64,000 bases of DNA, from assembly GCF_028583425.1 (NCBI RefSeq), contig NC_072792.1:159160676-159224675 (forward strand), written 5' to 3'. The DNA is from Eublepharis macularius. Taxonomy: Eukaryota > Chordata > Lepidosauria > Squamata > Eublepharidae. A program made the position numbers and the translations under genes. Under the pieces are notes generated by a model. The model was not told where the DNA came from and ran no database searches. It worked only from the letters and a program-made list of their open reading frames with translations. Of this stretch, positions 36,459-48,365 are shown piece after piece. How positions within the stretch are numbered: position 1 is the first letter of the stretch; each line of letters starts with the position of its first letter.

Positions 36459-37337
36459 TAGGGGTGTGCGCTTCGGGTTCCCAGTTCGAAAAAACCCCTG
36501 AACCGGGCCCAATTTGTAAAGATTCGGTATTTCTGAATCGGGGCCAGTATGATGGCCCCGATTTGGAAATACCAAATCAAAACTTCCTGAAGCAATTTGG
36601 ATTGCTTCAGGAAGCTTTGGGGCCTTTTTAAAGGACGCCCTCCCACACCACCACCACTTACCTGGGACATCCTGGTGGCGGTGGAAGCAGCGGTCTTCCC
36701 TGCCGCCTTGCCAGCTGCTGTGGAGGTCAAAGCGGTGGCATGGGTGGTGCAGGCAGCGGCGTTTGTTGCTGCCCTGCCGGCCGCCGTGGAGGCCAAAGCG
36801 GCGGTGAGGGCAGTGTCAGTGCCAGCGTTCGCTGCCACCGTGCTGGCCACTGTGGAGGCCAAAGCGGCAGCACGGGTGGTGCAGACGCCGGTTTTCACTG
36901 CCACCCTGCCGGCCGCCACTTCAGCCTCGGTGGCAGTGCGGGCAGCGGAGGTGCCGGCATTCGCTGCTGCTCTGCCAGCCGCCGCTGAGACCAAAGCAGC
37001 AGCGCGGGCAGCCAAGGCTCTGGCTGCAGCCTTCCCTGCCACCATGCTGGCCGTGGCGGCAGCAGAGGCGCCTGCTCTGGCCTTCAGGAAAGGTAAGTGG
37101 GGTTGGGGCTGGGGTAAGGGGGGCTCAGGGAGGAGGTGGGGATCTTATTTCAGTATGCTCCGAATCATTTAGAAGCATACTGAAGTGATTCTGATAACCC
37201 GTACCCAAGCGGCTTGCCGCTTCAGGTTTTGGCTTATTCCGAATCATTTCCCAGCTTCGGGTAAACCCGAATCACATTCCAACTTCGGATAAATCCCGAA
37301 GTGGGAAAACCGAATATTTCCCCGGTGCACACCCCTA
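36459..37337. mobile_element. Non-autonomous hAT-type transposon with internal minisatellite
   Basis: The 879-bp element has termini TAGGGGTGTGC and GCACACCCCTA (11-bp inverted repeats) and an exact 8-bp duplication ATCTGGAC on both sides. No transposase is encoded. Subterminal sequence is rich in 'cgaat' and 'ttcgg' motifs. A perfect hairpin sits at 36583-36614 (14-bp arms, cttcctgaagcaat and complement). The GC-rich centre is a 66-bp tandem repeat (separate entry). Confidence 0.9.
36690..37050 (+). repeat. 66-bp minisatellite encoding alanine-rich repeats
   Basis: Units begin near 36720, 36786, 36852, 36918 and 36984, exactly 66 bp apart. They carry a recurrent 'gtggaggccaaagcggc' core. 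Read as protein on the plus strand, each unit is a 22-residue alanine/valine-rich block (LPAAVEAKAAARAV-like). Both strands remain open through it (plus 36597-37172, minus 36458-37045), which follows from the GC-rich, 3-divisible unit. No start context or family match supports a real protein. Confidence 0.8.
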
Positions 37338-38057
37338 ATCTGGACTGGTGCCCATTCCATCATGTGAATTCCTTTAGCACAGTAAAGGCTTAACTGGAGA
37401 TCACAAACACTATTTACAAAGTATATCACAGGAAAAGAAACCTCAAAATCAAAAACTTTCTAGCTTTATCCTCAAACCCAAATTACTTTTGTCCCCATAG
37501 TCACCTCAGTACCTGTTCTACAGCTCTCAATTTACATTTCCAATTGAGGAGCAATGGATAAAAAAAGATTTTAGTCCCAAATGCTAATGTAAGAAGTTTA
37601 AATAATTAGTTTATAAATCTAACCAATCTGTGGTCTCTTGAAAGACCTAGGTATTCTTACAGATCAGAGCAAACAACATTTGCAGATTTTTTGGAGCATT
37701 ATCTCTTCTGCAGGCCTTGGATAGATTGCTAGAAGTGTCACTAAATAAGTAAGTTATCCTCTACAATCTTGATCTATTGCTTTGTTCTAGTGGTTTTTAG
37801 AAATGAAGTCAAATGACTCCCCCAACTGCCAGACACAAGGGGTTGCTTAAATTCATGTGATTAAGTAGCACAGAATGAAGCTGTTAATTCAAAAACAGGT
37901 ACAGAATAACTATTTCTAGAGCTGCAAACATAGACATGCTTAAGTTCCATTTATTTCCATGGGACACTGAACTAGCACTTGTCCTGCACACAAGTAAGCA
38001 GGCCTAGTCTTGCTCTCAGTTATTTTTTAGTAAGAGATGAAAGTCATTGTAACTTAC

Positions 38058-38292
38058 TTGTCATTGACAAATGAATACATCAGTAACCGTTCATCAATGA
38101 ACTTCTTCCATTCTGGCTTTTCGTTAGCAAGATCCCTGTAGTTATCATTAGATACAATGATACCATCTGACTCAAAGGCTAATTTCACTATGAACCTGTC
38201 ATCATAGCATACCACCCTTCTCCCCTGAACGCGGCGGGATGGGGTGAACACCAGAATTTTCTCCTTTTCCAATTTACGTAAGATTTCTTGGT
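38058..38292 (-). CDS. ZC3H12C: ZC3H12C exon: core of PIN-type RNase domain
   Basis: The exon is 235 bp, with acceptor 'cttctag' and donor 'gtaagt'. It encodes [38 protein letters not shown], the acidic catalytic-site segment [18 protein letters not shown], and [16 protein letters not shown]. The aspartates of '[13 protein letters not shown]' are part of the metal-binding active site of the NYN/PIN fold in this family. The frame continues open into the upstream intron as far as 38413, but the acceptor and homology end at 38292. Confidence 0.97.
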
Positions 38293-38310
38293 CTAGAAGT
38301 ATTGAGAGAG

Positions 38311-38315
<5 letters not shown>

Positions 38316-38341
<26 letters not shown>
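38316..38341. repeat. GA microsatellite next to an acceptor site
   Basis: A run of GA (CT on the gene strand) ends about 25 bases upstream of the exon at 38292. It forms an unusually long CT-rich polypyrimidine-like tract for the splice acceptor. Confidence 0.85.
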
Positions 38342-39789
38342 AGTGCAAACTGGTAATGAGACTGTTAAGACATTATTCAGTCTGCTGAGCTCAGTTACCC
38401 GGCAGCAGATCAAAACATTTAATAGGGCAGACTATGATGAACTGGCTTAATCAATGTAGTTACTATTCTGTTTGGAAGCAGAAACAATACGTTAAAATAT
38501 ATATAAATTGCCCCAGACTCTGCAATCACGCATATACTCAAAACCAGGTGTTTCTGCAATTATTTCCAGTAATCCATATTTAGGTGTTCTTTTTAGAATG
38601 GACAAATCAGCTGAAAATTTTCTTCTTTCATATTTAATAGAACTCAGTTGATCATTAAGAACCCTGCAGTACTTTTAAATTACATCTGTATAAAGCATCA
38701 GGGGTTTGTGAGGCCCTTCCAAAGGACACAACTTTCTGTGTAGCTGCAGCCATAAGCATACTAAAGATGTCCATCCAGGACATACTGAGTTCAAGACAAA
38801 AACAAATACCAGGTATAATTTAGTAGTTTACATCATCAGCATGTTCTCTCCCAGGAATTTGGATTACTTAATATTTCTTCATAAAACCAAAATGCCCAGA
38901 CTAATAAAATTCTACTAGAAATAATAATTTCTGACAAAAAAATGATTATTTACATGCTTAATTCTGGCCAGTGAAATAAGAGGATCAGAGTAAAAAAAAG
39001 ATATTCAAACTTTGGAGATCACACTCAACACGACACTGAGATCCAGGAATGGATCTCTGTTTTGGGTCAGAACCACAGCACAGGGGAAGGGGTTTCTAAC
39101 CCCCCTCCCTGAGTGACTTCAATCACCTTCCACCAACTGCTATTTGCTTTGTTGGAGAAAACAGACAGGTGCCCATATAAGAAAATGGAATGAGGCTGGG
39201 AGTAGATTAAAATCTCTCTTCTGAACCACTTATATATTCCATTAGCCAGCTAGCTTTTGAGAACAGAGCCTCACTTTGTTGATCTTGTTAAAGTTGAAAA
39301 GCATGTGAATTTGGGGTCAGGGTGAAATGGCTTCTCACTTTCTCTCAACCAAACATCCCACAGATGTTGTTAAAATATGAAAATTCCTTTCACCGTTCAA
39401 AATTACAGTCACTAGAGTTTTTGTTGATGAGGCTGTTGGGCCACTATTATGAAAAACTAGTGACAGAACACATACTGGTTGTGGCTCAGGAGCAGTTACT
39501 TCTAATAGACCTCTTACTAAATTGTCAAGATCTTTAAGATTATCTCATGAGTTATCACATGAAACTGAAAAAGGTCCAAGAAAATTAAAATCTGCTCCTA
39601 TTACATCAAATCACTCTTCAATGAGAAACATTTCCCCAAATGCAGAGAATCAGCAGACTACTGATATTTTAAATCTCAAGAAATCACTGCAGATTTTATG
39701 TACTAGAACTGAATCTCTCAAAGTAGCTGCCAGCAGACACTCCAGTTTTTGCTACTTCGAAGAGAAAAAGACAGGAAAGGGGGGACTCA

Positions 39790-40078
39790 TGGATCATGCC
39801 TTTCCCGGGGTTCAATCTCTCTGAAACTTGGAGGGTCTTTAGAGGACAGTGAGGACTAGCTCCCCTGCAAATTTGGTGGATATTGGACATTGGGAAGGTC
39901 TTGTTTAGTTTGGCTGTGAGTGTAAAGGGGCCCGTTCTGGGCTCCCTTGAACCTCGAACTGCGAACTGGTTCGTGAACCGGCTCAAGTTCAGCAAAGTTC
40001 GTGGTTCATGTTCTGTGAAACTGAATGAACCACGAACCACGCAGTTCTTTTTTTCCCTGGTTCGTGCCCATGTCTAGT
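39790..40078 (+). mobile_element. hAT-type non-autonomous element, 3' part only
   Basis: The module 'tctctgaaacttggagggtc', then 'ttagaggacagtgagga' and 'gcaaatttggtgga', is shared with the 60.96-63.27 kb hAT element. The right end has 'cgaac'/'gttcg'-rich subterminal sequence and finishes 'ggttcgtgcccatgtctag'. The matching left terminus was not found, so this is a truncated copy. Confidence 0.6.
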
Positions 40079-40079
40079 G

Positions 40080-40920
40080 TACAGTGCTTCCATCTGGGGA
40101 TTTGGAAACCTATATCCATTCGAAGTTATACAAAATAAATTTGCTCATATGATGATGGGAGTTTATAATTCCAAATAATCAGTTATGGTGAGATCACAGT
40201 TGGCTTTGCCACCAATAATCGCTTCTACTAACGAAGGCAATTGATGAGATGAGATGAAAGATACATTGAGATTACATGTATTGTCTTTACTGGCTAAACT
40301 AGGATTATTCAAAGAATATGTAAGAGGCGTTGATTATGTAGCTGCTAGATGTTTAATTAAACAAAGATTGGATATAAGCGCACAAAAAGATCATGGGGTT
40401 ACTTAGTACCATGAATTCAGCCACTTTATACAAAGTGTGTTCCTGTGACCACTAATCCCTTGAAAATCTGGCTCTTGTTACGTTTTGCTGTCCAAGATTT
40501 GTAAGTGTTCAGGAGAATACCTTAGAAATATTTTACAATATTTGCCAGGGAGGTCAGAGCAAAATAAATTAGTTATTAGCAGATAAGGACAGATGGATCA
40601 CAACGCAAATGACAAGTTTTCAGTATCAGTTATGAAACCACAGATAAGATTATTGAAGTAAATTATATTTATAAACAAATGTATTTAATAAGTTCCTTTT
40701 TGTAGGATTTGTTATATTATATATGATTGTATGGATTCTATGGATCTAGACTTATTGACAAGGTTATGTTAATTTGTATTTTTATTTTATTGATTAACTT
40801 ATGTGACTGTATTGATGTTGTAATTTGGTATTAATATTATTCTATTGTCTTTCTTTTGTGTTTTGTTGATTGCTATGGCTGTCCTGAATCAATAAATTTA
40901 TCTACTACTACCCTTAATAA
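40080..40920 (+). repeat. Possible LINE 3' region, decayed
   Basis: Broken frames hint at an ORF2 end ('VIQNKFAHMMMGVYNS'-like). The block closes with 'gaatcaataaatttatctac', followed by tact repeats, which resembles a LINE 3' tail. No clade can be named. Confidence 0.3.
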
Positions 40921-41105
40921 GATATCCATTCAACATCTCATCAAATTTCACCCCTATTTGGACGAATCTTCATATAATGGGCCTTCCATATTTATGAGGC
41001 AACTTCTGAGAAATTCTGCAATCAAGCCATAATGTATTCAGACCTATATTTTTCTCAAAATAACCAGTTATTCTTATTGTCACCAACATCAATCAGGACA
41101 TATTT

Positions 41106-41250
41106 GTTTCAAGTAGGTAGCCATGTTGGTCTGCAGTAGAACAGCAGATATCTGAAGAAGGGAGCTTTGACTCTCAAAAGCTTGTACCTTGAAAATCTTT
41201 TGATCCCTAAAGTGCTACTGGACTCAAATCCTGCTGCTCCATATATTTGT
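41106..41250 (+). repeat. Unclassified interspersed repeat, copy 1
   Basis: Contains 'gtagccatgttggtctgcag' followed by 'atctgaagaagggagctttg', 'aaaagcttgtaccttgaaaa' and 'aagtgctactggactcaaat'. Relatives occur at 49.48, 50.64 and 58.33 kb. The family is common in sauropsid genomes, but its class is not decided here. Confidence 0.6.
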
Positions 41251-41574
41251 TGTGTGACTGTAAACCATTTTGGCACAATGTTTATTGCTGAAGGCATGAT
41301 AAATGCAGAACAAGTAGCTTACTGGCCATCTAATTGCTTCACCCACTGTCCATATTACAACAACATTCTGTTGCAAAACCACTGAGTAGTATTCTGGCTT
41401 ACGTACATACAGCATACTTCAGAAATGGCAGTATACATGTACAGTAGAACACTGAATCAGATTGTCAGAAGACTTCCTGGGAAGATGGAGATCCAGATAG
41501 TTTCTCCTCTATAATATGATCTTAATAGGCTCTGATGTCTTCAAGATCCCACTTCAGATAATTTGTCGTAAGTA

Positions 41575-41620
41575 TTTATTTATTTATTTATCTATTTATT
41601 TATTTATTTATTTTATTTTA
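41575..41620. repeat. TATT/TTTA-type simple repeat
   Basis: 'ttatttatttatttatttat'-like tract with few interruptions. It abuts the 3' end of the reverse L2 copy and may be its expanded tail. Confidence 0.8.
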
Positions 41621-41624
41621 AGTT

Positions 41625-42650
41625 TATTTATGTCATTTATAGTCCACCTTTCTCATTGAGACTCAAGGCAGATTACACAGTATGAGATTAGTACAGTCAG
41701 TATCAAGTAAATTTCAATACAGTATCAAGGACATTTCATAAACAATACTATAGGGTAAATAGATACAAGTTTAAAGACATAGTATTAGCAAGAATCCAAT
41801 ACAGAGTAGAAAAAATACTGAAGCAGAACATAATTCTAGGACTAACATTAGACAACATGGAGCACTGGTGGTACATAGGAGTACATATTTAAAGCAGCAG
41901 ATAATATGTAAGGCAATATAGTGATGAAGTCTATGGTCCCTAACTCATTAGCGAAGCATCTGAGACCCCTTCCCTACAATACACATTTGAGTAAAAGCCT
42001 TTTTGAATGGTTTGGTTTTGCATCGTTTACGAAAAGCCAGGAGAGTGGGGGCTCTTCTGACTTCCTCAGGCAGGTCATTCCTCAGGATAGGGGCCACCAC
42101 AGAGAAAGTCCATGTACGGGCTACTGCTGACTTCACCTGTGTACAGCCTAGCACCTGCAGGAGACCCTATTCAGATGAGTGAAGTTGCCGTGGAGGAACA
42201 TAGGGAGGGAGGAGGTCCCTTAGGTATGCCAGACCAAAGCCATGAAGAACTTTGTATATAATAACTAATACCTTGAACTGAGCACGGTAAATGATGGGTA
42301 GCCAGTGGAGCGATTGTAGGATGGGAGTGATGTTCATGCTCCTGCTCGCTCCTGATAATAGTCGAACTGTGGCATTTAGCACTAATTGGAGCCTCCTAGT
42401 TAACTTAGATGGGAGACCTATGTATAGAGCATTACAATAGTCAAGCCTTGATGTTACCATAGCATGGATCCAAGTGGCCAGGTCACCCGTGTCAAGATAA
42501 GAAGCCATCTTCCAGGCTAGAGTGAGGTTGTAGAAAGCATTTTTTGCTGCTGCCTTAATGTGTTTTTCTAGTAATAATGCTGGATCCAGTATAACCCCTA
42601 GGCTCTTAACTGAGTCTGCAAGGGTCGAAGGAACTCCATCGTAAGTACCG
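41625..42650 (-). mobile_element. L2-type LINE fragment, reverse orientation
   Basis: Minus-strand frames read TSRLDYCNALYIGLPSKL, LQSLHWLPIIYRAQFK and VIIYKVLHGFGLAYLRDLLP. After a frame break they continue FSVVAPILRNDLPEEVRRAP and LLAFRKRCKTKPFKKAF. The 3' UTR reaches 41625 with the 'gagtctcaatgagaaaggtg' terminal motif. The order and wording are those of L2-like ORF2 C-termini. The RT active site is missing; at least one frameshift is present. Confidence 0.85.
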
Positions 42651-43484
42651 ACTTACTTTCTCACAGTGACCAAACAGAAATGCACTGTGCCTTCTTTTTC
42701 AGTGCATGACACTAATTCCACCTGTTTAATGAAGACAGCTGCTTGTGTTTGATGTGAACCACTGGCTGCTCGACACAGGTGGAGCTACTAATATAACTAC
42801 AATGGGATTCCATGGGATCCTATAATCTACAATGGGATTCCAACCCATATAAATGTATCATAGGATGTCTTCATGTCTCACAAACATACTAATGCAATTA
42901 GAGGCTTCTGAAAATGAAAAATAATTGCTTTCATAATCACAGATATTATTATTAAAATACTTAAATGCTAGGTCAATACATCTATTGGAAACTGATTTCT
43001 AAAAATTTTCCTTAATAGACAACTTCATATTTATCTAACTTTCTGTTATTTCTCAGGCTTCGTAGCTTCAAATCATATCCATGAAGATCAAATCCTATTC
43101 TTCCCTTTGGCAGAAAACTTTGACCCTTAGTCAGAAGCTATTCTGGAGTGAACTGTCTGGAGATCACACCCACACTGGGTGGGATCCAAAGCAGAAAGTG
43201 GAAGTAGAAGGTGCTTCTGCTAGTACAATAGGATTCCTCTTCTCAATACTCCCCTCTCAATGTAGCTGCCTGTGCCACTTCTGATGCAGTTCTAGAGATG
43301 CCCTGACCTCAAGAAACGTTATGGGGAAACAAGGGGAGCACAATGGGCTGCTGTGGGAAGACGAAGTCAGGATAGCAGCACTGGATCCAACATGTTAACA
43401 TTTTGGCTAATAAAACATTTGTTCAGCCAGTCAGTACAATACTAGATGTGTCAACTGAGTAGCTAAAGGCAGAACAGAGAATAC

Positions 43485-43624
43485 CTGTAATGAGAGCATC
43501 TGGTCGTGATTGTTCTTTTCTCCATGCTGGCACAAACACCGTAACATCTTTGTGGCCTCTTTCCAAAAACCAGTCCACTGCCAGTTTTATTCCCCGACAA
43601 GAGAATACTTCTTTGTTTCCATGG
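43485..43624 (-). CDS. ZC3H12C: ZC3H12C exon: start of the seen RNase domain
   Basis: The exon is 140 bp, with acceptor 'gtttcag' and donor 'gtattc'. It encodes [20 protein letters not shown], then [19 protein letters not shown] and RPDALIT. It follows directly after the conserved 'IDGSNVAMS' that the upstream exon should supply; that exon, with the N-terminal ~257 residues, is not in the window. The phases (1 base, 46 codons, 1 base) fit the next exon. Confidence 0.97.
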
Positions 43625-44580
43625 CTGAAACAGACATCCCAAAAACATTTATCTTCTCTCATGAAATAATACCAAATGCACATAGATATTAATAGTATTA
43701 CACTAGATAACCTCAAAGGCGGTAAGAACAGATAATGGAAAGCTGCGTATCAAAACAAGTCTGCAGTACCTTAAACTGTGTACATTATTTTGTATGGTAC
43801 ATCTACTAAATAAACAGCAACTGGTCTTTTCAAATAAAGAAGCCCCTGGTAAAATGCTATTTCCTGCTTTCCATAGGTGTTTACATTTTGTAGCAGTAAG
43901 TAGATGATGTATATTTCTAGATTTATTAATATTCAGTGTAACTTTACATATGCCCTGGCCCCAGACTTACCTGGGGTCCCCACATTTGCAGGCCACGGTG
44001 TAAGGCAGCTGGCATTTCCTCTGGCCCAGGCAGTTCCCTGCAGCTTCCTCGTGACTGCATGAGGCAGCCAGCATTTCCTCTGGCCCAGGTGGCTGCATGG
44101 GAGCCAGTAAAATCAATAGTGGGCTGGCTGGGCTCTTGGGAGCAGGCCCTGTTGGTGAACCTGGGAACCTCAGTCTTCAATCAGGTCTACTGGTGAGGCA
44201 TAAATTTGGGAGCCAGCTGGGGCGCCACAGCATTCATTAGCAACTTCCATCCTACCTAGCCCCTCTTTCGGCTTAGGTTCTGGATTTCTGGCACTCAGCT
44301 GAGATGTTCCTTATTTTGGTTGGCATATGCTTCTCCTTTGTGGTTCTGTAATTCCTTGGTTGCTTGCTCTAATCTTGTCACAACTTTAGCTGGTGGTGGT
44401 TTTGGCATTTGGGCACAGATCCTTTTGGGGAGAAACATGGCCTGCATAGTGTTTCCTCATAGCTGGGGATCCCCTTAAGAGATTCTGGGGTGTGATGCAT
44501 GGCTTGGGGGTTGTCAGGGCATGCTTGCTCCCAGGTGCCAGGGGGTCCATACAGAGGTTTATGCCCACGTGGAATCCCAT

Positions 44581-44606
44581 CTACTGTCACTCTCAAGTGA
44601 CAGTAG
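44581..44606. repeat. Perfect 11-bp hairpin
   Basis: ctactgtcact, a four-base spacer ctca, then the exact complement. It lies just left of a half MITE (44618-44668). No function is assigned. Confidence 0.7.
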
Positions 44607-44617
44607 GTGAAATTATT

Positions 44618-44668
44618 TACAGTGAAATACTAAGCAGAGTTACTCCAGTCTAAGCACATGATTTCACT
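44618..44668. mobile_element. Half of a palindromic MITE
   Basis: 'acagtgaaatactaagcaga' then 'gttactccagtctaagcaca' matches one arm of the 57737-57834 element. The second arm is missing. Confidence 0.55.
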
Positions 44669-45324
44669 AGTCTTTGGTAGTCTCCAGCAAGTATCTTTTG
44701 GGAAGATGTCTGAAAATTAAATGAGCATTTGTTGTCACTTAACTGCATATGCTCTATCCAGGCTGTAGTTTGGTGTTAGGTTATTTCATTTTCCAAGTGG
44801 GCAAGACATCAGAAAATCTTTTGAACCTTAGAAAACATTACCAATTTTTTTATAGAACATACTTAGCCTTGAGAATCACGCTCAGGATCATGGTAGCCCA
44901 AGTAATATGGCCATCCACCAACTAGTGTTTCAGAAAAGACAGAGGTGGAAGTAGTGCAGAATGGCTAAAATCTAACTCAGAATTACTTTAAGTGACAATG
45001 CAGGAAGGCTCTAGTAAAACCCTGAAGGGGGGGGGTGGCGCTATTTCCCAGTAGGAGAGGACAAGCATATTCAAGGATTGTACACATTCATATCTATCTT
45101 TGAGAAGTTTAGGTAACAAATAATGGAACAGAATACCTACATGTATTTCTGAGCAATTCATGCATTCCAAAACTGTTCCTGTGAGATTGGTGTAGTTATT
45201 ACCATTCCAAAGTATTTTTAATAGATATTCAAAAATCAGCATGCTTACCAGAAGTACACCTGTCCTTGAAAAGTAAATGTACAATCATGGGTACAATCAT
45301 GAAGTGGAGAACATGAATGGGCAA

Positions 45325-45540
45325 ACATTGTATGTTAAGAAGCTGGGCTGCAAGGCAGCACTTCGCTGGTTCAAATTTCACAACTGCCATGAACTCACCA
45401 GGTGGCCTTGGGTAAGCCACTCCTCTCAGCCCCTGCTCCCGAACAGTATTGTGGGGATAACAACAACCTTACTCACTACTTTGGGTGGCCACTAATCTAT
45501 CCAGAAGAGCAGTATACAAACGAACGATTAAATTATTATT
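45325..45540 (+). repeat. tRNA-derived SINE
   Basis: Contains 'gctgggctgcaaggcagcac', a B-box-like 'ggttcaaatttca', 'ttgtggggataacaacaacc' and the terminal 'agaagagcagtatacaaacg'. Same subfamily as the copy at 24.37 kb. Confidence 0.7.
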
Positions 45541-45899
45541 GTACAAGGTAACGTCCAATTAATTTACATACTGGTAAGCATGGAACCTTGAGTAGCCTCT
45601 GGTGTGCCCTCAGTGCATGTGTGCCAGAGCGAGGAGGCAGACTGCCAACTACAGAGAGTTTACATGGAACCTGGATCTCTGACGGAGACTAGGGAAAGGC
45701 ATAAAATTTCTCATTAAAAATTCTAGACAATAACCCAGTCACACTGATGAGAGTGGACTACAGCTTCCTGTTTAGAACAGTATTCTTCTGTTTAGTGAAA
45801 AATAAGCACCATTCTCAATCTGTGCAGTGCCAATTAATAAGTAGAAGGTGGGGGGAGCGTAGGCGTGCCTAGTACAGGTTCCTGCTGGTGGCCCTTCTA

Positions 45900-46205
45900 T
45901 CCATGCTTTCTTCACTTTTCTTCCTTCCCTCCCCCTCACATTCCCTGCAGCTTCTCCCTTTTCTCTTCTTTCCTTCTACCTACTCTTCTGTTTCTTCTCC
46001 ATTTGCCACTTTAACTTCAGTCCCTCCTTCCCCTCTTGCAGCCCCTCTCTGCTTCCTTCCCTACCCTCAACCTCCATTTTTGGCCACTTTTGCTTCCTGT
46101 TGCCTTTCACCCTTTCTGTACTCTAGCTTCATTTCTCCTTCATTCTCTTTGTCTTTCCTGCCTGCTCACTTCTATTTTACTCCACCCCCAACACACTTCC
46201 AATAC
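45900..46205. repeat. Pyrimidine-rich tract of about 300 bp
   Basis: A strongly CT-rich plus strand with repeated cttcc/ccttc/tttctcc words and few A or G. The 135-codon frame through it (45888-46295) is composed of Ser/Pro/Leu/Phe from this bias and is not taken as a gene. Confidence 0.7.
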
Positions 46206-48184
46206 CAAAGTGAAGCTGTAGCATCTATTTTGGATGAACTATGTGACTGCAGTCATCTTGCCAACCCAAAAATGGCTGCTGAGAAGAAATCTTGAGGAAA
46301 CCTTGCAAGGCCTTGGCATTTCAGTTTTTAAAAACATTTCCCCTCTCTCTTTTAAAATTATTCTGCACATCTGGGGGCTCCCCCAAGTTTGTAGAAACAA
46401 CTCCCATGTCTGCCCCTGGCCTAACTATGTAGATTTTTTGATCCACACTCTGGGGCCTTGTTCAGGATTAGATACAGATTATCCTCCTTTTATTGTTTGA
46501 TATCCTTCTCCATCATAGCTTCATCCTGTGCATGTATACTTGTATGCTTTCAAAAGACAGATAGGCACGCAAAGAGAGGCACCTGCCCACCCTCTTTTAA
46601 CTGAAGCAAAGACAGGAAAGGAGCAACAGAATGTTCTGCCTGCTGGTTGTCTTTCTGCAGCATCGACAATTGCATCAAGAGGCAAAGAGGCTTCGTATCC
46701 TGGTGTTTGCCTTTCCAGAATCAGCTGCGTATTAGAGTGAAACAAAGGAAAGCAATGAAGGAGTGCTTAGATGCATCATAAATTAAATTTTTTTTAAAAA
46801 AAAAATGATGTTCCCCCTTTTAGCCCACCTGCTTGTATATGAAGGGGCTTGATCACAGCATCCCCAAGCCTATGAACTGGGGAGGAGGGGAATAATGCAC
46901 TGAGAAACTTCTGCTACAATAAGGTTTGTTGGTAACTGTGGAAAAAACAAAAGCACACTGGGAGAAAGCACTGTCTAAAAGAGAAAGTAAAAAGAACTGA
47001 TGCTATTTCTGAAACAGTATGTATGAGCTATAATAAGGTCAGGAGAACGAGAAAGAGGCCTACTTGGGACCACATGTGTGGGTGGATGATAAAAGAAAAA
47101 TAGGTTAAATAAGATTATGCATGCAAGCAGCGAACAGCAAAGCTGCCCTGCAAAAAGAACGAAGGACATGGGGAGCTGACTGGGAAGGGAACCACGAAAA
47201 GGAACCATCTGCTTCTGCGGGTATCTCTGGGTGGGAAAGTTAGTTCATTGTACATGCTTGAATGTGTAAAAGAGAGGGAAAGCACACAAGTGGCACAATA
47301 CGACATAGGAAGGCAGAAAGCATTGTGCAGGTGGTAGCAACTGGGGGGACAAATGAGGAAAATATTAAGCGGTTAATTGAGTAGCATATGAAAGGCAATT
47401 CATTGAAAAATGTATTAAAACCTGCTTATTATTAGACAGCAATAGTATATTTTAAGACAGCGGAGGCTGAAAAGATGGAGTAAATTTAGAAGGAAGTCCT
47501 AAGTTCAAATTTTTTTGAAAACAGTGTCCAGTGTCTGAGCCCCAGCCCCCAGACTTGACAAGAGGGAACAGCAGGGGACAAAAGGGTGGCAGTAACCCCA
47601 CCCCCCAAGCCGGCAACCAGGGCCAGAACGACAATAATCCACATTCTGTACCATCAGCACTCTGATCCTATACATACTTACTCAGACCTGATTTCGTTTC
47701 TTCTTTCAAGTTTAATGACACATCAGTTTGAGAGATCAAATGCCTATTTTTGTCATATTCTAGTGTGTTTTGTCTAGAGGTTACTTTATACAATTAAATA
47801 CTGGCATCCTCTCTCTAGCTTTCCTTTTGATTGCATCCTAATTAATGATGGGCAAAGCTGCAGGGATGCAAGGGCAGTGGGCCCAAGATCATGTATGTAC
47901 AGCAAAAGTACTGTAAGTTCAGAAACACATACCTTCAGAAACAGAAACTCTCATTCTGAGTTTATTCCATTTAAAATCACATGTCAGAATAGGAGGCGCG
48001 ACAAGTCAACTACTAATACTTCGAGTGATGAATCCTAAACACTTTTCATTTACCTCGTCACGGAAAAAGAAATTGCCAATTTTAAATGCTGGGATCAGAA
48101 AGACTGGAAAAGGAGAAAACATGTATCTACATTGTTTGGAAAAGTACAATTACAGCACAAGAAGTTCTACACTGGATTTTAAGT

Positions 48185-48365
48185 AACAATTCAGTAGTAG
48201 AGCATGTTTTGCATGCAGAAGGTCCTACATTTAATCTCTGACCTCTCCAGTTAAAGATTCTAGTTATCAGGTATGGAAAAAGTCCTTTCTCTACAGAGAG
48301 ATCCTGAAGAAGCATTTCCGGCAGACAATACCGAGCAAGATGATGCAATGGCCCAACATAGTATA
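48185..48365 (+). repeat. tRNA-derived SINE, copy 3
   Basis: 'cagtagtagagcatgttttg' and 'catgcagaaggtcctacatt' carry the tRNA-like head. The later 'ctctccagttaaagattcta' and 'gagatcctgaagaagcattt' continue the family. Confidence 0.7.

Larger units (their letters stand above)
35816..38057 (-). other. ZC3H12C intron with hAT-type element
   Basis: The intron is 2,242 bp. It holds the 879-bp hAT-type element (36459-37337) and a possible short palindromic remnant near 37933-38010. Otherwise it is unassigned. Confidence 0.7.
38293..43484 (-). other. ZC3H12C intron with several decayed repeats
   Basis: The intron is 5,192 bp. It contains a GA/CT microsatellite (38316-38341), a hAT fragment (39790-40078), a possible LINE tail (40080-40920), an unclassified repeat (41106-41250), a TATT-type tract (41575-41620) and a reverse L2 fragment (41625-42650). 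The stretches 38.4-39.3 and 42.7-43.4 kb are unassigned. Confidence 0.65.

Noticed and set aside
36597..37172. 191-codon alanine/valine-rich frame as a host gene
   Set aside because: It lies wholly inside a hAT element with exact target duplications, consists of a 66-bp tandem repeat, and the opposite strand is equally open.
38293..38413. Extension of the ZC3H12C exon through the CT repeat to an upstream methionine
   Set aside because: The AG acceptor, phase and family homology all place the border at 38292; the extra open frame is a by-product of the CT microsatellite.
45888..46295. 135-codon plus-strand frame
   Set aside because: Its Ser/Pro/Leu/Phe composition simply reflects the pyrimidine-rich tract; there is no start context or domain.
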